A stretch of DNA of 64,000 nucleotides, from positions 62,001 to 126,000 of the forward strand of contig NZ_BAABFP010000005.1 in assembly GCF_039541115.1 (NCBI RefSeq), written 5' to 3'. The stretch comes from Angustibacter luteus. Its GTDB lineage: Bacteria > Actinomycetota > Actinomycetes > Actinomycetales > Angustibacteraceae. Made by a program: the position numbers and the translations under genes. Position 1 is the stretch's first letter, and every line of letters starts with the position of its first letter. Below the pieces are notes generated by a model that saw nothing but the letters and a program-made list of their open reading frames with translations, did no database searches and was not told the origin of the DNA. This document shows positions 1-10,687 of the stretch, piece after piece.

Positions 1-826
1 GCAGGGCGTACCCGCCGGTGAAGTACTTGGGGCGCCACAGCTCGCCGAGCCGGCTGACCCGCAGGCCGTCGATCTGGCGCTGCACGCTGAACCGGCCCTC
101 GGGCGTCACGGCGACGTAGGTGTGGCCGTCCGAGGTGTAGTTCTGCCCGCTCCCGGTGGAGGTGTTCAGCACGTACTTGAGCTGGCCACCGCTGACCACC
201 AGGACGAGCTGACGGGCCTTGTCGACCTCGATGGCGGACCCGGACGTCGTCCGGGCGTGCGGGCGCACGCCACTGTCGAGCGCCTTCTTGGTCTTGGGCC
301 CTAGGACCCCGTCCCGGCCGAGTCCGGCGGCCTTCTGCAGGGCCATCACGGCCTGACTGGTGTTCGAGCCGTACTCGCCGTCGGCCGTGCCGAGCCAGTA
401 GCCGAGCGCGGCCAGCTTCTTCTGCGCCGCGAGCACGAACGGTCCGCTCATCCCCGGGCGCAGGGTCGTCTGCTCGGTGACGGCCGGCTTGGTCGCGGTG
501 GCGGTGGTGGACGGAGCGGCCGTCGAGGTCGGGTTCGCCGTCGACGTCCCCGTGGGTGCCGACGTGGCGCTCGTGGTGGGGCTCGACGTGGCGGTGGTGG
601 ACGGCGCCGAGGTCGCGCTCGGGGTCGCGCTGGGGGTCGACGAGGTACTCGAGGTGGTGCTCGAGGAGCTGGACGACGGCTGCGCGGCCGGGCTGGCGCT
701 GTCACCCTCGGCTGGTCCGCAGCCCGTCGCGAGGACGGCCACCGTGGCGGCGATCGCGGCCAGCGTGAGCGGACGTCGCGCCCGCGAGGTGATCGCGGTG
801 CGTGTGGTGTGCGGCCCCTGCGGCAT
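1..826 (-). CDS. Lipoprotein with peptidoglycan-binding domain and start of an L,D-transpeptidase domain (3' truncated by window)
   Basis: The frame opens at ATG 826 and stays open to base 1 (275 codons seen). Residues 1-36 are a lipoprotein signal ending in VLATGC, so Cys36 is the probable lipidated residue. Residues 37-116 are an almost pure Ser/Thr/Ala/Pro linker. Residues 120-183 match a PG_binding_1 repeat (LRPGMSGPFV, LGYWLG, YGSNTSQAV, GVLGPKTKKAL). From residue 198 the sequence looks like the start of a YkuD-type L,D-transpeptidase fold (IEVDKARQLVLVV, then TPEGRF). The catalytic His/Cys motif would lie beyond the window, so enzymatic activity is inferred. The protein probably sits on the outer membrane face and remodels peptidoglycan crosslinks. 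It is divergent from the ABC operon across about 230 bp. Confidence 0.8.
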   Translation of the reverse strand, partial: MPQGPHTTRTAITSRARRPLTLAAIAATVAVLATGCGPAEGDSASPAAQPSSSSSSTTSSTSSTPSATPSATSAPSTTATSSPTTSATSAPTGTSTANPTSTAAPSTTATATKPAVTEQTTLRPGMSGPFVLAAQKKLAALGYWLGTADGEYGSNTSQAVMALQKAAGLGRDGVLGPKTKKALDSGVRPHARTTSGSAIEVDKARQLVLVVSGGQLKYVLNTSTGSGQNYTSDGHTYVAVTPEGRFSVQRQIDGLRVSRLGELWRPKYFTGGYAL

Positions 827-1057
827 GAGCTCCCCGTTCGATCCTGGTCGTTGCGGTCAGGTGTACAGACGCCTGACCTCCGCGGCCGGTTGCATCGAGC
901 GTACGCAAGCCCCGCACCGGAACGGTGAGGGCGCGCGCGATCTGGCCAGACCGTTATCGAGGTGCGGGCTGTCGGTGGGCCTGGTTAGGGTCGCTCGGGT
1001 GAGCGAACTGGGGGACAGGTCGAGCATCTCGAGCAGGTCGAACGGGGAGGACGTCGC

Positions 1058-2035
1058 GTGACGCTTGAGCAGTCGGGTTCGTCGGGTCCGGTGGGGCGGG
1101 ACGAGCCGACCGCCGACCCGCTCATCGAGGCCACCGGGCTGCGCAAGCAGTTCGGCGAGTTCACCGCGGTGGACGGCATCGACGTGCAGGTGCAGCGCGG
1201 TGAGGCGTTCGGGTTCCTCGGACCGAACGGGGCCGGCAAGTCCTCCACGATGCGGATGATCGGTTGCGTGTCGCCGCCCAGTGGCGGTGAGCTGCGGATC
1301 CTCGGGATGGACCCGCGCTCGGACGGCGCCCGGATCCGTGCGCGGCTGGGGGTCGTCCCGCAGCAGGACTCGCTGGACGGTGAGCTGACCGTCCGCGACA
1401 ACCTGCTCATCTACGGCCGGTACTTCGGCCTCTCGCGCGCCGAGTGCCGGGTGCGAGCGGACGAGCTGCTCGAGTTCGCGAACCTCACCGAGCGAGCCGA
1501 CGCGATGGTCGAGCCCCTGTCCGGTGGGATGAAGCGCCGGCTGACCATTGCCCGGGCACTCATCAACCGTCCCGAGATCCTGCTGCTGGACGAGCCGACG
1601 ACGGGACTGGACCCACAGGCGCGACACGTCCTGTGGGACAGGCTGTTTCGGCTGAAGCGACAGGGCGTCACGCTCGTGCTGACCACGCACTACATGGACG
1701 AGGCCGAGCAGCTCTGCGACCGGCTGGTCGTGATGGACGGCGGCCGGATCGTCGCCGAGGGCACACCGAGGTCGTTGATCGAGACGTGGTCGACCCGCGA
1801 GGTGCTCGAACTGAGGTTCGACGACGAGGACCTCACACCGCACGCCGAGAAGCTAGACGGCGTCGCCGACCGCATCGAGGTCCTGCCGGACCGCCTGCTG
1901 CTGTACGTCGACGACGGTGAGGAGGCGACGGTCGCGGCCCACCAGCGTGGCGTGCAGCCCCTGTCCTCGTTGGCCCGACGCAGCACCTTGGAGGACGTGT
2001 TCCTCCGCCTCACCGGGCGGACGCTGGTGGACTGA
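1058..2035 (+). CDS. ABC exporter ATPase, DrrA/NodI (ABC-2) type
   Basis: This 325-residue protein starts at GTG 1058 behind a GGGGAGG ribosome site. It has Walker A (GPNGAGKSS near residue 52), an LSGGMKRRL signature, Walker B (ILLLDEPTTGLDPQ) and the H-loop (TTHYMDEAEQ). The C-terminal 90 residues form the DrrA-type extension. It is the first gene of a unit with two ABC-2 permeases; its stop overlaps the next ATG by one base (TGATG). Such three-gene sets export drugs, lipids or polysaccharides; the substrate here cannot be told from sequence. It resembles daunorubicin-resistance ATPases, but no antibiotic cluster is visible. Confidence 0.9.
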   Translation: MTLEQSGSSGPVGRDEPTADPLIEATGLRKQFGEFTAVDGIDVQVQRGEAFGFLGPNGAGKSSTMRMIGCVSPPSGGELRILGMDPRSDGARIRARLGVVPQQDSLDGELTVRDNLLIYGRYFGLSRAECRVRADELLEFANLTERADAMVEPLSGGMKRRLTIARALINRPEILLLDEPTTGLDPQARHVLWDRLFRLKRQGVTLVLTTHYMDEAEQLCDRLVVMDGGRIVAEGTPRSLIETWSTREVLELRFDDEDLTPHAEKLDGVADRIEVLPDRLLLYVDDGEEATVAAHQRGVQPLSSLARRSTLEDVFLRLTGRTLVD

Positions 2036-2865
2036 TGGACGCGACCGGCACGATCTCCCGACCAGGCCCGGCGCCACAGCCCGTGGACGGTGGGCCGCAC
2101 CCGTCGCTGCGCGTGCTGGAATACTTCGTGGTGCTCTCGCGCCGCACGTTCCGCGGCACGATCTTCGGCAGCTTCCTCTCGCCGCTGCTCTACCTGGTGG
2201 CCATGGGCTACGGCCTGGGCTCACTGGTGGACGGGGCCAGCAGCTCGGGGGTCGACGGCGTGCCCTACGTGCAGTTCATCGCGCCGGGCGTCCTGACCGC
2301 CACGGCCATGCAGACCGGGGTGTTCGACTCCTCGTACTTCGTGCTCGGTGCGATCAAGTGGAGCCGTCAGTTCCACGCGATGCTGGCCACCCCGGTCGGG
2401 GTCTGGGACGTCGTGACGGGCCACCTGTCCGGGACCACGCTGCGCGCCCTGTTCAGCGGGGCCGTGTTCCTGGCGGTCGCCGCGGTGCTGGGCGCCATCC
2501 CGTCCTGGACGGGCGTGTTCGCGCTCGTCGCGGTCGTGCTGGTCACCCTGGCCTACGCCGGGCCGATGTTCGCGATCGCCGCGCGCGCTGAGACCGACAC
2601 GTCGTTCACCCTGGTGTTCCGGCTGGGCCTCGTGCCGATGTTCCTGTTCTCCGGGACGTTCTTCCCGGTCGACCAGCTGCCCGGCTGGATGCAGCCCATC
2701 GCCTACGTGATCCCGTTGTGGCACGGGTCCTCCCTGGCCAGGGACGCCACGCTCGGCACGATGTCGCTCTGGCCCGACCTCGCCCACGTGGCGTACCTGC
2801 TGCTGTGGGTGGTCGTCGGCGCCTACCTCGCCCACCGCACGCTGCGCCGTCGGATGGTGGTCTGA
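2035..2865 (+). CDS. ABC-2 type transporter permease
   Basis: This 276-residue polytopic membrane protein starts in TGATG overlap with the ATPase stop. About six hydrophobic segments are visible, for example near residues 40-60 (GSFLSPLLYLVAMGYGLG), and the C-terminal part has the ABC-2 hallmark LVPMFLFSGTFFPVDQLP. It should form a heterodimeric channel with the next permease, which carries the same SGTFFPVD motif. It ends in TGATG with the downstream gene, so translation is coupled. Confidence 0.9.
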   Translation: MDATGTISRPGPAPQPVDGGPHPSLRVLEYFVVLSRRTFRGTIFGSFLSPLLYLVAMGYGLGSLVDGASSSGVDGVPYVQFIAPGVLTATAMQTGVFDSSYFVLGAIKWSRQFHAMLATPVGVWDVVTGHLSGTTLRALFSGAVFLAVAAVLGAIPSWTGVFALVAVVLVTLAYAGPMFAIAARAETDTSFTLVFRLGLVPMFLFSGTFFPVDQLPGWMQPIAYVIPLWHGSSLARDATLGTMSLWPDLAHVAYLLLWVVVGAYLAHRTLRRRMVV

Positions 2866-3635
2866 TGGCCGCCCTCGCCCTGGCCGGGGTCGTGGTGGAG
2901 CGGAACGTGCTCACCTACCGCCGCCAGTGGGTGGCGTTCCTCACCGGGTTCCTGGAGCCGGTCTTCTACCTGTTCTCGCTGGGTATCGGCCTGGGTGCAC
3001 TGATCGGCGACGTGACGTTGGCCAACGGCCAGACGGTCACCTACGCCCAGTTCATGGCGCCGGCGATGCTCGCCATGTCGGCGATGAACGGTGCCGTCTT
3101 CGACGCGACGTACAACATGTTCTTCAAGCTCAAGTACATGCACACGTTCGACGCGATGCTGGCCACGCCGGTCGGGCCGCGGGACATCGCGATCGGCGAG
3201 ATGCTCTGGTCGCTGATGCGCGCGGGCTGCTACGTCGTCGGCTTCCTGGTGATCTCGGTGGCGATGGGGCTGACCACCAGCTGGTGGGCGGTGCTGGCGC
3301 TACCGGCCGCGACGCTGATCGGGTTCGTGTTCTCGGCCGTCGGCATGGCGGCGACCACGTGGATCCGCAACTTCCAGGACTTCGACTACATCCAGATGGC
3401 GCTGGTGCCCCTGACTCTGCTGTCCGGCACGTTCTTCCCGGTCGACACGTACCCGGGCGCGCTGCGCTGGTTGGTCGAGCTGTCCCCGCTGTACCACGGC
3501 GTGGTGATCGAGCGGGCGCTCTGCCTGGGCGACGTGTCCTGGTCGCTGCTGGGCAACGTGGCGGTTCTGCTGGCGATGGGCGCCGTCGGCCTGGCCGTGA
3601 CGCGTCGCCGACTGGCCGCGCTGCTGCTGAAGTAG
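2865..3635 (+). CDS. ABC-2 type transporter permease, second subunit
   Basis: The protein has 256 residues starting at ATG 2865, which overlaps the previous stop. An in-frame start further upstream would run through the upstream permease gene and is not used. Motifs parallel the first permease: LTGFLEPVFYLFSLGIGLGAL near the N-terminus, FKLKYMHTFDAMLATPVGPRD as the coupling-helix region, and TLLSGTFFPVDTYPGAL near residue 180. It completes the exporter. The stop at 3633-3635 is one base from the stop of the convergent DUF2277 gene. Confidence 0.9.
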   Translation: MAALALAGVVVERNVLTYRRQWVAFLTGFLEPVFYLFSLGIGLGALIGDVTLANGQTVTYAQFMAPAMLAMSAMNGAVFDATYNMFFKLKYMHTFDAMLATPVGPRDIAIGEMLWSLMRAGCYVVGFLVISVAMGLTTSWWAVLALPAATLIGFVFSAVGMAATTWIRNFQDFDYIQMALVPLTLLSGTFFPVDTYPGALRWLVELSPLYHGVVIERALCLGDVSWSLLGNVAVLLAMGAVGLAVTRRRLAALLLK

Positions 3636-3636
3636 C

Positions 3637-3855
3637 TCAGCTCGCGGCCGAGCCCCGCACCTGCAGGCTGTCCAGCAGCCGCTCGGTGGCCTGTGCGACC
3701 TCCTGGACGGCGGCCTGGAACGCCTCCGCGTTGTGCGAGGCGGGCTGGCGGAAGCCGCTGATCTTGCGCACGTACTGCAGCGCGGCGGCCTGGACGTCGG
3801 ACGGGCCGACGTCGTGCGTGTAGGGCTCACGGAGGGTCTTGATGCTGCGGCACAT
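3637..3855 (-). CDS. DUF2277 family small protein
   Basis: This 72-residue protein begins [18 protein letters not shown] and contains [23 protein letters not shown], the conserved core of DUF2277, a family widespread in actinobacteria and of unknown function. It has no signal peptide or membrane segment. A TAGGCT -10 box at 3862-3867 (read on the minus strand) lies exactly six bases before the ATG, so the mRNA is probably leaderless. Family assignment is confident; function is unknown. Confidence 0.85.
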   Translation of the reverse strand: MCRSIKTLREPYTHDVGPSDVQAAALQYVRKISGFRQPASHNAEAFQAAVQEVAQATERLLDSLQVRGSAAS

Positions 3856-3902
3856 GGGACGAGCCTACGTCCCTTCGACACGCCGGGACAGGTTCCCCGG
3901 GA

Positions 3903-3918
3903 TCGAACACCTGTTCGG
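3903..3918. promoter_or_regulatory. LexA (SOS) box of recA
   Basis: TCGAACACCTGTTCGG matches the Gram-positive/actinobacterial SOS consensus TCGAAC-N4-GTTCGA with one mismatch at the last base. A TAGTGT -10 hexamer follows directly at 3919-3924, so LexA would sit between -35 and -10. The first 15 bases are identical to the box at 38568-38583 upstream of the translesion polymerase cassette. Confidence 0.9.
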
Positions 3919-4067
3919 TAGTGTCGTCCACAGGTGTCCGGGTCAGTCCCACGATCCACAGATCGCGACCGGCTCGGGCGCGTTGTCGGTGGGGTCGCCT
4001 AGCGTCCTCCTCGATGACAACACGACGTAGCGGTCGGCAGTCCCGACCCGAACCCCGAGGTGGAAAC

Positions 4068-5117
4068 ATGCCCGCTCCCGCAGACCGCGAGAAGGCGCTC
4101 GACACGGCGCTCGCGCAGATCGACCGACAGTTCGGCAAGGGCTCGGTCATGCGCCTCGGCGACGAGGTCCGCGCCCCGATCGAGGTGATCCCCACCGGGT
4201 CGGTGGCCCTCGACATCGCGCTCGGCATCGGTGGCCTGCCGCGCGGTCGCGTGGTCGAGATCTACGGCCCGGAGTCCTCCGGTAAGACGACCGTCGCGCT
4301 GCACGCCGTCGCGAACGCGCAGAAGGCCGGCGGGATCGCGGCCTTCATCGACGCCGAGCACGCGCTCGACCCGGAGTACGCGCAGAAGCTCGGGGTGGAC
4401 ACCGACGCGCTGCTGGTCTCCCAGCCCGACACCGGTGAGCAGGCGCTCGAGATCGCGGACATGCTGATCCGCTCCGGCGCACTCGACATCATCGTCATCG
4501 ACTCGGTGGCGGCGCTCGTGCCCCGCGCCGAGATCGAGGGCGAGATGGGTGACAGCCACGTGGGTCTGCAGGCGCGGCTCATGTCCCAGGCGCTGCGCAA
4601 GATCACCGGCGCCCTGAGCAACTCCAAGACGACGGCGATCTTCATCAACCAGCTGCGCGAGAAGATCGGCGTGATGTTCGGCTCGCCCGAGACGACGACG
4701 GGTGGCAAGGCGCTGAAGTTCTACGCGTCCGTCCGGCTCGACGTGCGTCGCATCGAGACGCTGAAGGACGGCACGGACCCGGTCGGCAACCGCACCCGGT
4801 GCAAGGTCGTCAAGAACAAGATGGCCCCGCCGTTCAAGCAGGCCGAGTTCGACATCCTCTACGGCCAGGGGATCTCCCGCGAGGGCGGCCTCATCGACAT
4901 GGGGGTCGAGCAGGGCTTCGTCCGCAAGTCCGGCGCCTGGTACACGTACGAGGGCGACCAGCTGGGTCAGGGCAAGGAGAACGCGCGCTCGTTCCTGCGC
5001 GACAACCCCGACCTGACCAACGAGCTGGAGAAGCGCATCAAGGAGAAGCTCGGCATCGGCCCGCGGGTCGACGCGCCTGCCGAGGTCGCCGTGCCCGAGG
5101 CCAAGGTCGACTTCTAG
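4068..5117 (+). CDS. recA: Recombinase RecA
   Basis: This 349-residue protein starts at ATG 4068 ([17 protein letters not shown]); upstream in-frame codons cross the promoter and SOS box and are rejected. Walker A is GPESSGKT at residues 67-74, the Walker B strand is [19 protein letters not shown], and the DNA-binding L2 loop follows [14 protein letters not shown]. It binds ssDNA, catalyses strand exchange and stimulates LexA self-cleavage. No intein is present. The SOS box at 3903-3918 predicts damage induction. recX follows after 10 bp, the usual actinobacterial arrangement. Confidence 0.98.
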   Translation: MPAPADREKALDTALAQIDRQFGKGSVMRLGDEVRAPIEVIPTGSVALDIALGIGGLPRGRVVEIYGPESSGKTTVALHAVANAQKAGGIAAFIDAEHALDPEYAQKLGVDTDALLVSQPDTGEQALEIADMLIRSGALDIIVIDSVAALVPRAEIEGEMGDSHVGLQARLMSQALRKITGALSNSKTTAIFINQLREKIGVMFGSPETTTGGKALKFYASVRLDVRRIETLKDGTDPVGNRTRCKVVKNKMAPPFKQAEFDILYGQGISREGGLIDMGVEQGFVRKSGAWYTYEGDQLGQGKENARSFLRDNPDLTNELEKRIKEKLGIGPRVDAPAEVAVPEAKVDF

Positions 5118-5127
5118 CCCCGGCCCG

Positions 5128-5715
5128 ATGGCACCTTCACGCCAAGCCCGTGCCCGAGGTGGGCGGCCCGGTTCGCCGAGCCAGCCCACCCCGGGCGGTA
5201 CGGCGGACGAGACGCCGGACGCCGACCCCGAGTCGGTGGCCCGGTCGATCGTGCTCCGCCAGCTGACGATGGCGCCCCGTAGCCGGCAGCAGCTCGCCGA
5301 CAAGCTCGCCCAGCGCGGCGCGCCGGACGACGTGGCCGAGCGGGTGCTGGACCGCTTCGAGTCCGTCGGGCTGGTCGACGACGCCGCCTTCGCGGACATG
5401 CTGATCCGTTCCCAGGTCGCCTCTCGCGGCCTGGGTCGTCGCGGGCTCGCTCACGAGCTGCGCCGCAAGGGCGTGGACGACGAGACCGCTCGCGCCGCGC
5501 TCGAGCAGGTCGACGACGACGATGAGGCCGAGACCGCGCGGGCGCTCGTGGCCCGCAAGGTACGCGCCACCCGCGGGCTGGACCGCGACAAGCGCATGGC
5601 TCGGCTGGCGGGCATGCTGGCGCGCAAGGGCTATCCGTCCGGCCTGACCATGACCGTGGTGCGGGAGGCGCTGGACGCCGACGCCGCGGCGACCGGCCAC
5701 CCCGAGCGGGACTGA
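5128..5715 (+). CDS. recX: Regulatory protein RecX
   Basis: This 195-residue protein has about 40 disordered residues followed by three-helix RecX repeats ([72 protein letters not shown]). RecX caps RecA filaments and restrains recombinase activity. The start at ATG 5128 has no clear Shine-Dalgarno, so translation is probably coupled to recA. The last codons and stop lie inside a fourfold 10-bp tandem repeat (5704-5743). Confidence 0.92.
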   Translation: MAPSRQARARGGRPGSPSQPTPGGTADETPDADPESVARSIVLRQLTMAPRSRQQLADKLAQRGAPDDVAERVLDRFESVGLVDDAAFADMLIRSQVASRGLGRRGLAHELRRKGVDDETARAALEQVDDDDEAETARALVARKVRATRGLDRDKRMARLAGMLARKGYPSGLTMTVVREALDADAAATGHPERD

Positions 5716-5743
5716 GCGGGACGGAGCGGGACTGAGCGGGAGC
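5704..5743. repeat. Tandem repeat, 10-bp unit x4, over the recX stop codon
   Basis: Four copies of GAGCGGGACT or one-base variants (5704-5713, 5714-5723, 5724-5733, 5734-5743). The recX TGA is at 5713-5715, at the first junction, and the rest fills the gap to the convergent gluD. The unit is not a multiple of three, so copy-number change inside the coding part would alter the RecX C-terminus. Confidence 0.85.
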
Positions 5744-5750
5744 CGCCGGG

Positions 5751-6611
5751 TCAGGTCGTCGGTGCCGCGGCGTCCTCGAGCAGTGCCGTGGTCGTGGACC
5801 TGCGCGACCGGCGTGAGCGCTTCTCCAGCCAGCTCGCCAGCAGGCTCAGCACCACGCAGGTGGCGATGTAGACGGCCGCGACGATCAGGTAGGTGAGCAC
5901 GTAGGGGAAGTCGAAGGCCCCGCGCCCGCCGATCTGCTTGGCCACGTACAGCAGCTCGTTGTAGGTGAGGATGAAGCCCAGCGCCGTGTCCTTGAGGAGC
6001 ACCACGAGCTGGCTGATGATCGCCGGCAGCATGCTGCGCACGGCCTGGGGGAGCAGCACCTGCCGCATGACCTGGCCCTTGCGCAGACCGATGGCGTACG
6101 CCGCCTCGGACTGCCCGCGGGGCACCGCCACGATGCCGGCCCGGAAGATCTCCGCCAGCACCGAGCCGTTGTACAGCATCAGGCCCAGGATCACGGCCCA
6201 CATCGGGCTCAGCCCCAGCCCGTACTCCAGCGACCCGTAGTAGAAGAAGAACATCAGGATCAGCAGCGGTATCGCCCGGAACAGCTCCACCAGGGTCGAG
6301 GCCGGCAGCCGCAGGAACCGGTGGTCCGACAGCCGCCCCGCGGCGAGCACGGCGCCGAGCAGCAGTGCCAGCACCGAGGCGATCGCCGCCGCCTTGAGGG
6401 TGGCGACGTAGCCGCGCAGCAGCTCGCGCTGCACCTCGGCGTACTGGAACTGCGCCACCCGTGCCTGCGAGAACTGGTCCGTCGCCAGCAGCCGCCACAC
6501 GACGACCGCCACGAGCACGATGACCACCAGTGACGTGACCACCCCGAGCCCGAGGTGGCGGCGCTTCGCCCGCGGCCCCGGTGCGTCGTACAGCACCGTC
6601 GAGGTACTCAT
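5751..6611 (-). CDS. gluD: Glutamate-type amino-acid ABC transporter permease (GluD-like)
   Basis: The protein has 286 residues from ATG 6611 ([19 protein letters not shown]), four bases inside the gluC stop (ATGA overlap). A TM segment near residues 25-45 is followed by the HisMQ-type permease core with the EAA loop ([27 protein letters not shown]) that docks on the ATPase. The C-terminus ends in a basic patch. It pairs with gluC to import a polar amino acid, most likely glutamate by synteny with actinobacterial gluABCD. It is the last gene of the minus-strand operon. Confidence 0.88.
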   Translation of the reverse strand: MSTSTVLYDAPGPRAKRRHLGLGVVTSLVVIVLVAVVVWRLLATDQFSQARVAQFQYAEVQRELLRGYVATLKAAAIASVLALLLGAVLAAGRLSDHRFLRLPASTLVELFRAIPLLILMFFFYYGSLEYGLGLSPMWAVILGLMLYNGSVLAEIFRAGIVAVPRGQSEAAYAIGLRKGQVMRQVLLPQAVRSMLPAIISQLVVLLKDTALGFILTYNELLYVAKQIGGRGAFDFPYVLTYLIVAAVYIATCVVLSLLASWLEKRSRRSRRSTTTALLEDAAAPTT

Positions 6612-7270
6612 CGGCCCACCGCTGCCTTGCGCTCGGCGACGCGTTGCCCGACCGCCAACGGCACCACGAGCGCCACGAAGATGATCGCGATCCAAGTGTT
6701 CACGTACAGCTGGTTGGCGCCACGCTCGGACAGGTAGTCCGGCAGGGACCCCGCCTGCAGGACGTTCACCGCCGTGGCGATCGTGGTGTTCTTGAGCAGC
6801 GCGATCAGGACGCTGACCAGGGGCGGGATGCTGGCCCGCAGCGCCTGCGGAAGGACGACGAGCGAGAGCACCTGGCTGAACCGCAGCCCGATCGCCCGGG
6901 CCGCCTCGGCCTGACCCGTCGGCACCGTGTTGATGCCGGACCGGACCGCCTCGCAGACGAAGGCGGCCGTGTACAGGGTCAGCCCGAGGCAGGCTGCCGG
7001 GAAGTAGTCGATCGGGATGTCGAGCTTCGGCGCCGCGAACCCCAGGAAGACCAGCACCAGGGTGAGCGGGGTGTTGCGCACCACGTTCACGTACCCGGCG
7101 CCGAACAGGCGCATCGAGCGCACCGGCGACACGCGCAGCGACGCGACGACCGTCCCGAGCACCAGCGCGCCCACGCCGGCGATCAGGAACAGCTTGATCG
7201 TCGTCCAGAAGAACCGGGCGAACAGCGACGCGTTGTCACCCAGCACGGCGAGGAAGTCCGACACCGGCAA
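6608..7270 (-). CDS. gluC: Glutamate-type amino-acid ABC transporter permease (GluC-like)
   Basis: This 220-residue HisMQ-family permease has an N-terminal TM pair ([23 protein letters not shown]), an EAA loop ([28 protein letters not shown]) and C-terminal TM segments. The start at ATG 7270 lies 6 bp after the gluB stop. It overlaps gluD by four bases. The heterodimeric pore with GluD and the neighbouring ATPase and binding lipoprotein make a complete importer. Confidence 0.88.
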   Translation of the reverse strand: MPVSDFLAVLGDNASLFARFFWTTIKLFLIAGVGALVLGTVVASLRVSPVRSMRLFGAGYVNVVRNTPLTLVLVFLGFAAPKLDIPIDYFPAACLGLTLYTAAFVCEAVRSGINTVPTGQAEAARAIGLRFSQVLSLVVLPQALRASIPPLVSVLIALLKNTTIATAVNVLQAGSLPDYLSERGANQLYVNTWIAIIFVALVVPLAVGQRVAERKAAVGR

Positions 7271-7276
7271 CCCCTG

Positions 7277-8194
7277 CTACTGCTCGAGAGTCGGGGGCTT
7301 GGCGGCAGAGCCGGACTTGCCGAGCGTCCCGTCGTAGATCTTCTGCCAGGTGCCGTCCTGGAACGACTTGAGCAGCAGTGCGTTCACCGCGGTACGCATC
7401 GCCTTGTCGTCCAGGGGCAGCCCAATGCCGTACTTCTCCACCGAGAACGGCTTGCCGACCACCTTGAGCTTGCTCGGGTTCTGCGCCGCGAAGCCCTTGA
7501 GGATCGCGTCGTCGGTCGTCACCGCGTCGACCTTGCTGTCGAGCAGCTGGGACACGCACTCGGAGTAGGTCTTGAACTCCACGATGTTGGAGTCCTCGGT
7601 CAGCTTCTCGTCGCGCACCCGCTGGATCGGCGTCGACCCGGTGGCCGAGCAGACCTTCTTGCCCTGCAGGGTGTCCTTGCCGGTGATCGCGGTCTCGTCC
7701 TTGCGGACCAGCAGGTCCTGACCGGCCACGAAGTACGGCCCGGCGAACGAGACGATCTTCTTGCGGTCGTCGGTGATCGAGTACGTCCCGACGTAGTAGT
7801 CGATCTGGCCGCCCTTGATGGCCGACTCACGGTTGGCGGACGGGATCTCGGAGTACTGGATCTTCGAGGGGTCGACGCCGAGGCCAGCCGCGATCATCTG
7901 GGCGATCTCGATGTCGAAGCCGCAGCGCTTGCCGCTGGCGTCCTTGTAGCCGAGGTTGGGCTGGTCCGCCTTGACGCCGACCCGCACGGTCCCGGCGGAC
8001 TTGATCTTGTCGAAGGTGGGGCTGCCGCTGATGGTCGGCGTCGCCGGCGTGAACGTGGTGCCCGACGTCGTACAGGCGTCGCTGGCGCCACCGCCGCTGC
8101 CGGACGACGTCGGGGTGCCCTCCTTGCCGCACCCGGTGACGGCGAGGGCCAGGACGGCCCCAGCCACCACGATCGAGCTTCGTGTCGCATTCAT
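7277..8194 (-). CDS. gluB: Glutamate-type ABC transporter substrate-binding lipoprotein (GluB-like)
   Basis: The protein has 305 residues from ATG 8194, preceded by a GGGAG ribosome site. The signal peptide ends in LALAVTGC, with Cys22 as the lipid anchor, followed by a Gly/Ser linker. The body is a family-3 solute-binding protein ([16 protein letters not shown] near the N-terminus, [38 protein letters not shown]). It captures substrate outside the membrane for GluCD. Ligand identity (glutamate) is inferred from gene order. Confidence 0.9.
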   Translation of the reverse strand: MNATRSSIVVAGAVLALAVTGCGKEGTPTSSGSGGGASDACTTSGTTFTPATPTISGSPTFDKIKSAGTVRVGVKADQPNLGYKDASGKRCGFDIEIAQMIAAGLGVDPSKIQYSEIPSANRESAIKGGQIDYYVGTYSITDDRKKIVSFAGPYFVAGQDLLVRKDETAITGKDTLQGKKVCSATGSTPIQRVRDEKLTEDSNIVEFKTYSECVSQLLDSKVDAVTTDDAILKGFAAQNPSKLKVVGKPFSVEKYGIGLPLDDKAMRTAVNALLLKSFQDGTWQKIYDGTLGKSGSAAKPPTLEQ

Positions 8195-8262
8195 CGTTTC
8201 TCCCTCGTTCGCTCGTTCTCGGTCGTTCAGGGACTCGCTCGCAGACTCGTTCAGACCCCCAC

Positions 8263-9042
<780 letters not shown>

Positions 9043-9054
9043 GCAGCAAGACCC

Positions 9055-9083
9055 TAGCCATGAGCGGACATACCTGGCTATGT
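9055..9083. promoter_or_regulatory. Overlapping dyads in the gluA/miaB divergent promoter region
   Basis: TAGCCA (9055-9060) and TGGCTA (9075-9080) form one inverted repeat; ACATA (9068-9072) and TATGT (9079-9083) form a second. The minus-strand -10 for gluA (TAGGGT, 9051-9056) abuts this, and a plus-strand TACGCT at 9133-9138 probably serves miaB. This looks like an operator at the glu promoter, but the regulator is unknown. Confidence 0.4.
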
Positions 9084-9148
9084 GCGTATCTGTCCTGGTT
9101 GTGGACCGTCACCGTCTCGTGACCCGCGCAAGTACGCTGGACGGTGCC

Positions 9149-10687
9149 ATGACCGACACGACGACAGACCCCACGACCCAGCCGGTCGACATCGCGCGCA
9201 CGTACGAGGTGCGCACCTACGGCTGCCAGATGAACGTGCACGACTCCGAGCGCCTGACCGGGCTGCTGGAGGACGCCGGGTACGCCCCCGCCGCCGAGGG
9301 CAGCACGCCTGACGTCGTCGTGTTCAACACCTGCGCGGTGCGGGAGAACGCGGACAACAAGCTGTACGGCAACCTGGGCCACCTCGCGCCGACCAAGAAG
9401 CAGCACCCGGGCATGCAGATCGCGGTCGGTGGCTGCCTCGCGCAGAAGGACCGCGGCGAGATCGTCAAGCGCGCACCCTGGGTGGACGTGGTGTTCGGCA
9501 CGCACAACATCGGGTCGCTGCCGGCGCTGCTCGACCGCGCCCGGCACAACGAGCAGGCCCAGGTCGAGATCCTGGAGTCGCTCGAGGTCTTCCCGTCGAC
9601 GCTGCCGACCAAGCGCGAGTCCGCCTACGCGGGCTGGGTGTCGATCAGCGTCGGCTGCAACAACACCTGCACGTTCTGCATCGTGCCGAGCCTGCGCGGC
9701 AAGGAGAAGGACCGCCGGCCGGGCGAGATCCTCGCCGAGATCGAGGCGCTGGTCGCCGAGGGTGCGCTCGAGGTGACCCTGCTGGGGCAGAACGTCAACA
9801 CGTACGGGGTGGAGTTCGGCGACCGCCTCGCCTTCGGCAAGCTGCTGCGGTCCTGCGGCGCCATCGACGGGCTGGAGCGGGTGCGCTTCACCAGCCCGCA
9901 CCCCGCCGCGTTCACCGACGACGTGCTGGACGCGATGGCCGAGACGCCCAACGTGATGCCGAGCCTGCACATGCCGTTGCAGAGCGGCTCGGACCGGGTG
10001 CTCAAGGGGATGCGGCGCTCGTACCGCTCGCGCCGGTTCCTGGACATCATCGACTCGGTGCGCGCCCGCATCCCGGACGCCGCGATCACCACCGACATCA
10101 TCGTGGGCTTCCCGGGGGAGACCGAGGAGGACTTCCAGGCCACCCTGGACGTCGTCCGCGAGGCGCGGTTCGCCAGCGCGTTCACGTTCCAGTACTCCCA
10201 GCGTCCGGGCACGCCGGCCGCCGACCTGCCCGACCAGCTGCCCAAGGCGGTCGTGCAGGAGCGGTACGTGCGGCTGGTCGCGCTGCAGGACGAGATCTCC
10301 TGGGCCGAGAACCGTGCCCAGGAGGGCCGGCGGCTCGACGTGCTGGTGGCTGAGGGCGAGGGGCGCAAGGACGACGCGACGCACCGGTTGTCCGGCCGGG
10401 CCGCCGACAACCGGTTGGTGCACTTCGCCGTCCCGGCGCACGCGCTGGCAACCGGTGACGTGCCGCGGCCCGGGGACGTCGCCACCGTCGAGGTCACCTA
10501 CGGCGCACCGCACCACCTGGTCGCCGACGCCGCGCTGACCGGCGGTTCGTACGCCGTGCGCCGGACCAGGGCCGGGGACGCCTGGCAGGCCCGGCAGGAG
10601 GCCCCGTCGACCCCGGCGGGCGTCGGCCTGGGCATGCCCCGGGTCGGGCCACCCGTCGTCACGCCGGTGGTCCAGGGCTGCCGGTGA
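9149..10687 (+). CDS. miaB: tRNA-2-methylthio-N6-dimethylallyladenosine synthase MiaB
   Basis: The protein has 512 residues from ATG 9149; the frame is open further upstream but crosses gluA. The UPF0004 domain carries Cys26, Cys62 and Cys96 ([21 protein letters not shown]), which bind the sulfur-donor cluster. The radical-SAM cluster ligands are Cys170, Cys174 and Cys177 (GCNNTCTFC). A TRAM-like domain follows near residues 385-450, then a tail of low complexity. It methylthiolates i6A37 of tRNAs after MiaA acts. The stop overlaps the miaA GTG by four bases. Confidence 0.95.
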   Translation: MTDTTTDPTTQPVDIARTYEVRTYGCQMNVHDSERLTGLLEDAGYAPAAEGSTPDVVVFNTCAVRENADNKLYGNLGHLAPTKKQHPGMQIAVGGCLAQKDRGEIVKRAPWVDVVFGTHNIGSLPALLDRARHNEQAQVEILESLEVFPSTLPTKRESAYAGWVSISVGCNNTCTFCIVPSLRGKEKDRRPGEILAEIEALVAEGALEVTLLGQNVNTYGVEFGDRLAFGKLLRSCGAIDGLERVRFTSPHPAAFTDDVLDAMAETPNVMPSLHMPLQSGSDRVLKGMRRSYRSRRFLDIIDSVRARIPDAAITTDIIVGFPGETEEDFQATLDVVREARFASAFTFQYSQRPGTPAADLPDQLPKAVVQERYVRLVALQDEISWAENRAQEGRRLDVLVAEGEGRKDDATHRLSGRAADNRLVHFAVPAHALATGDVPRPGDVATVEVTYGAPHHLVADAALTGGSYAVRRTRAGDAWQARQEAPSTPAGVGLGMPRVGPPVVTPVVQGCR

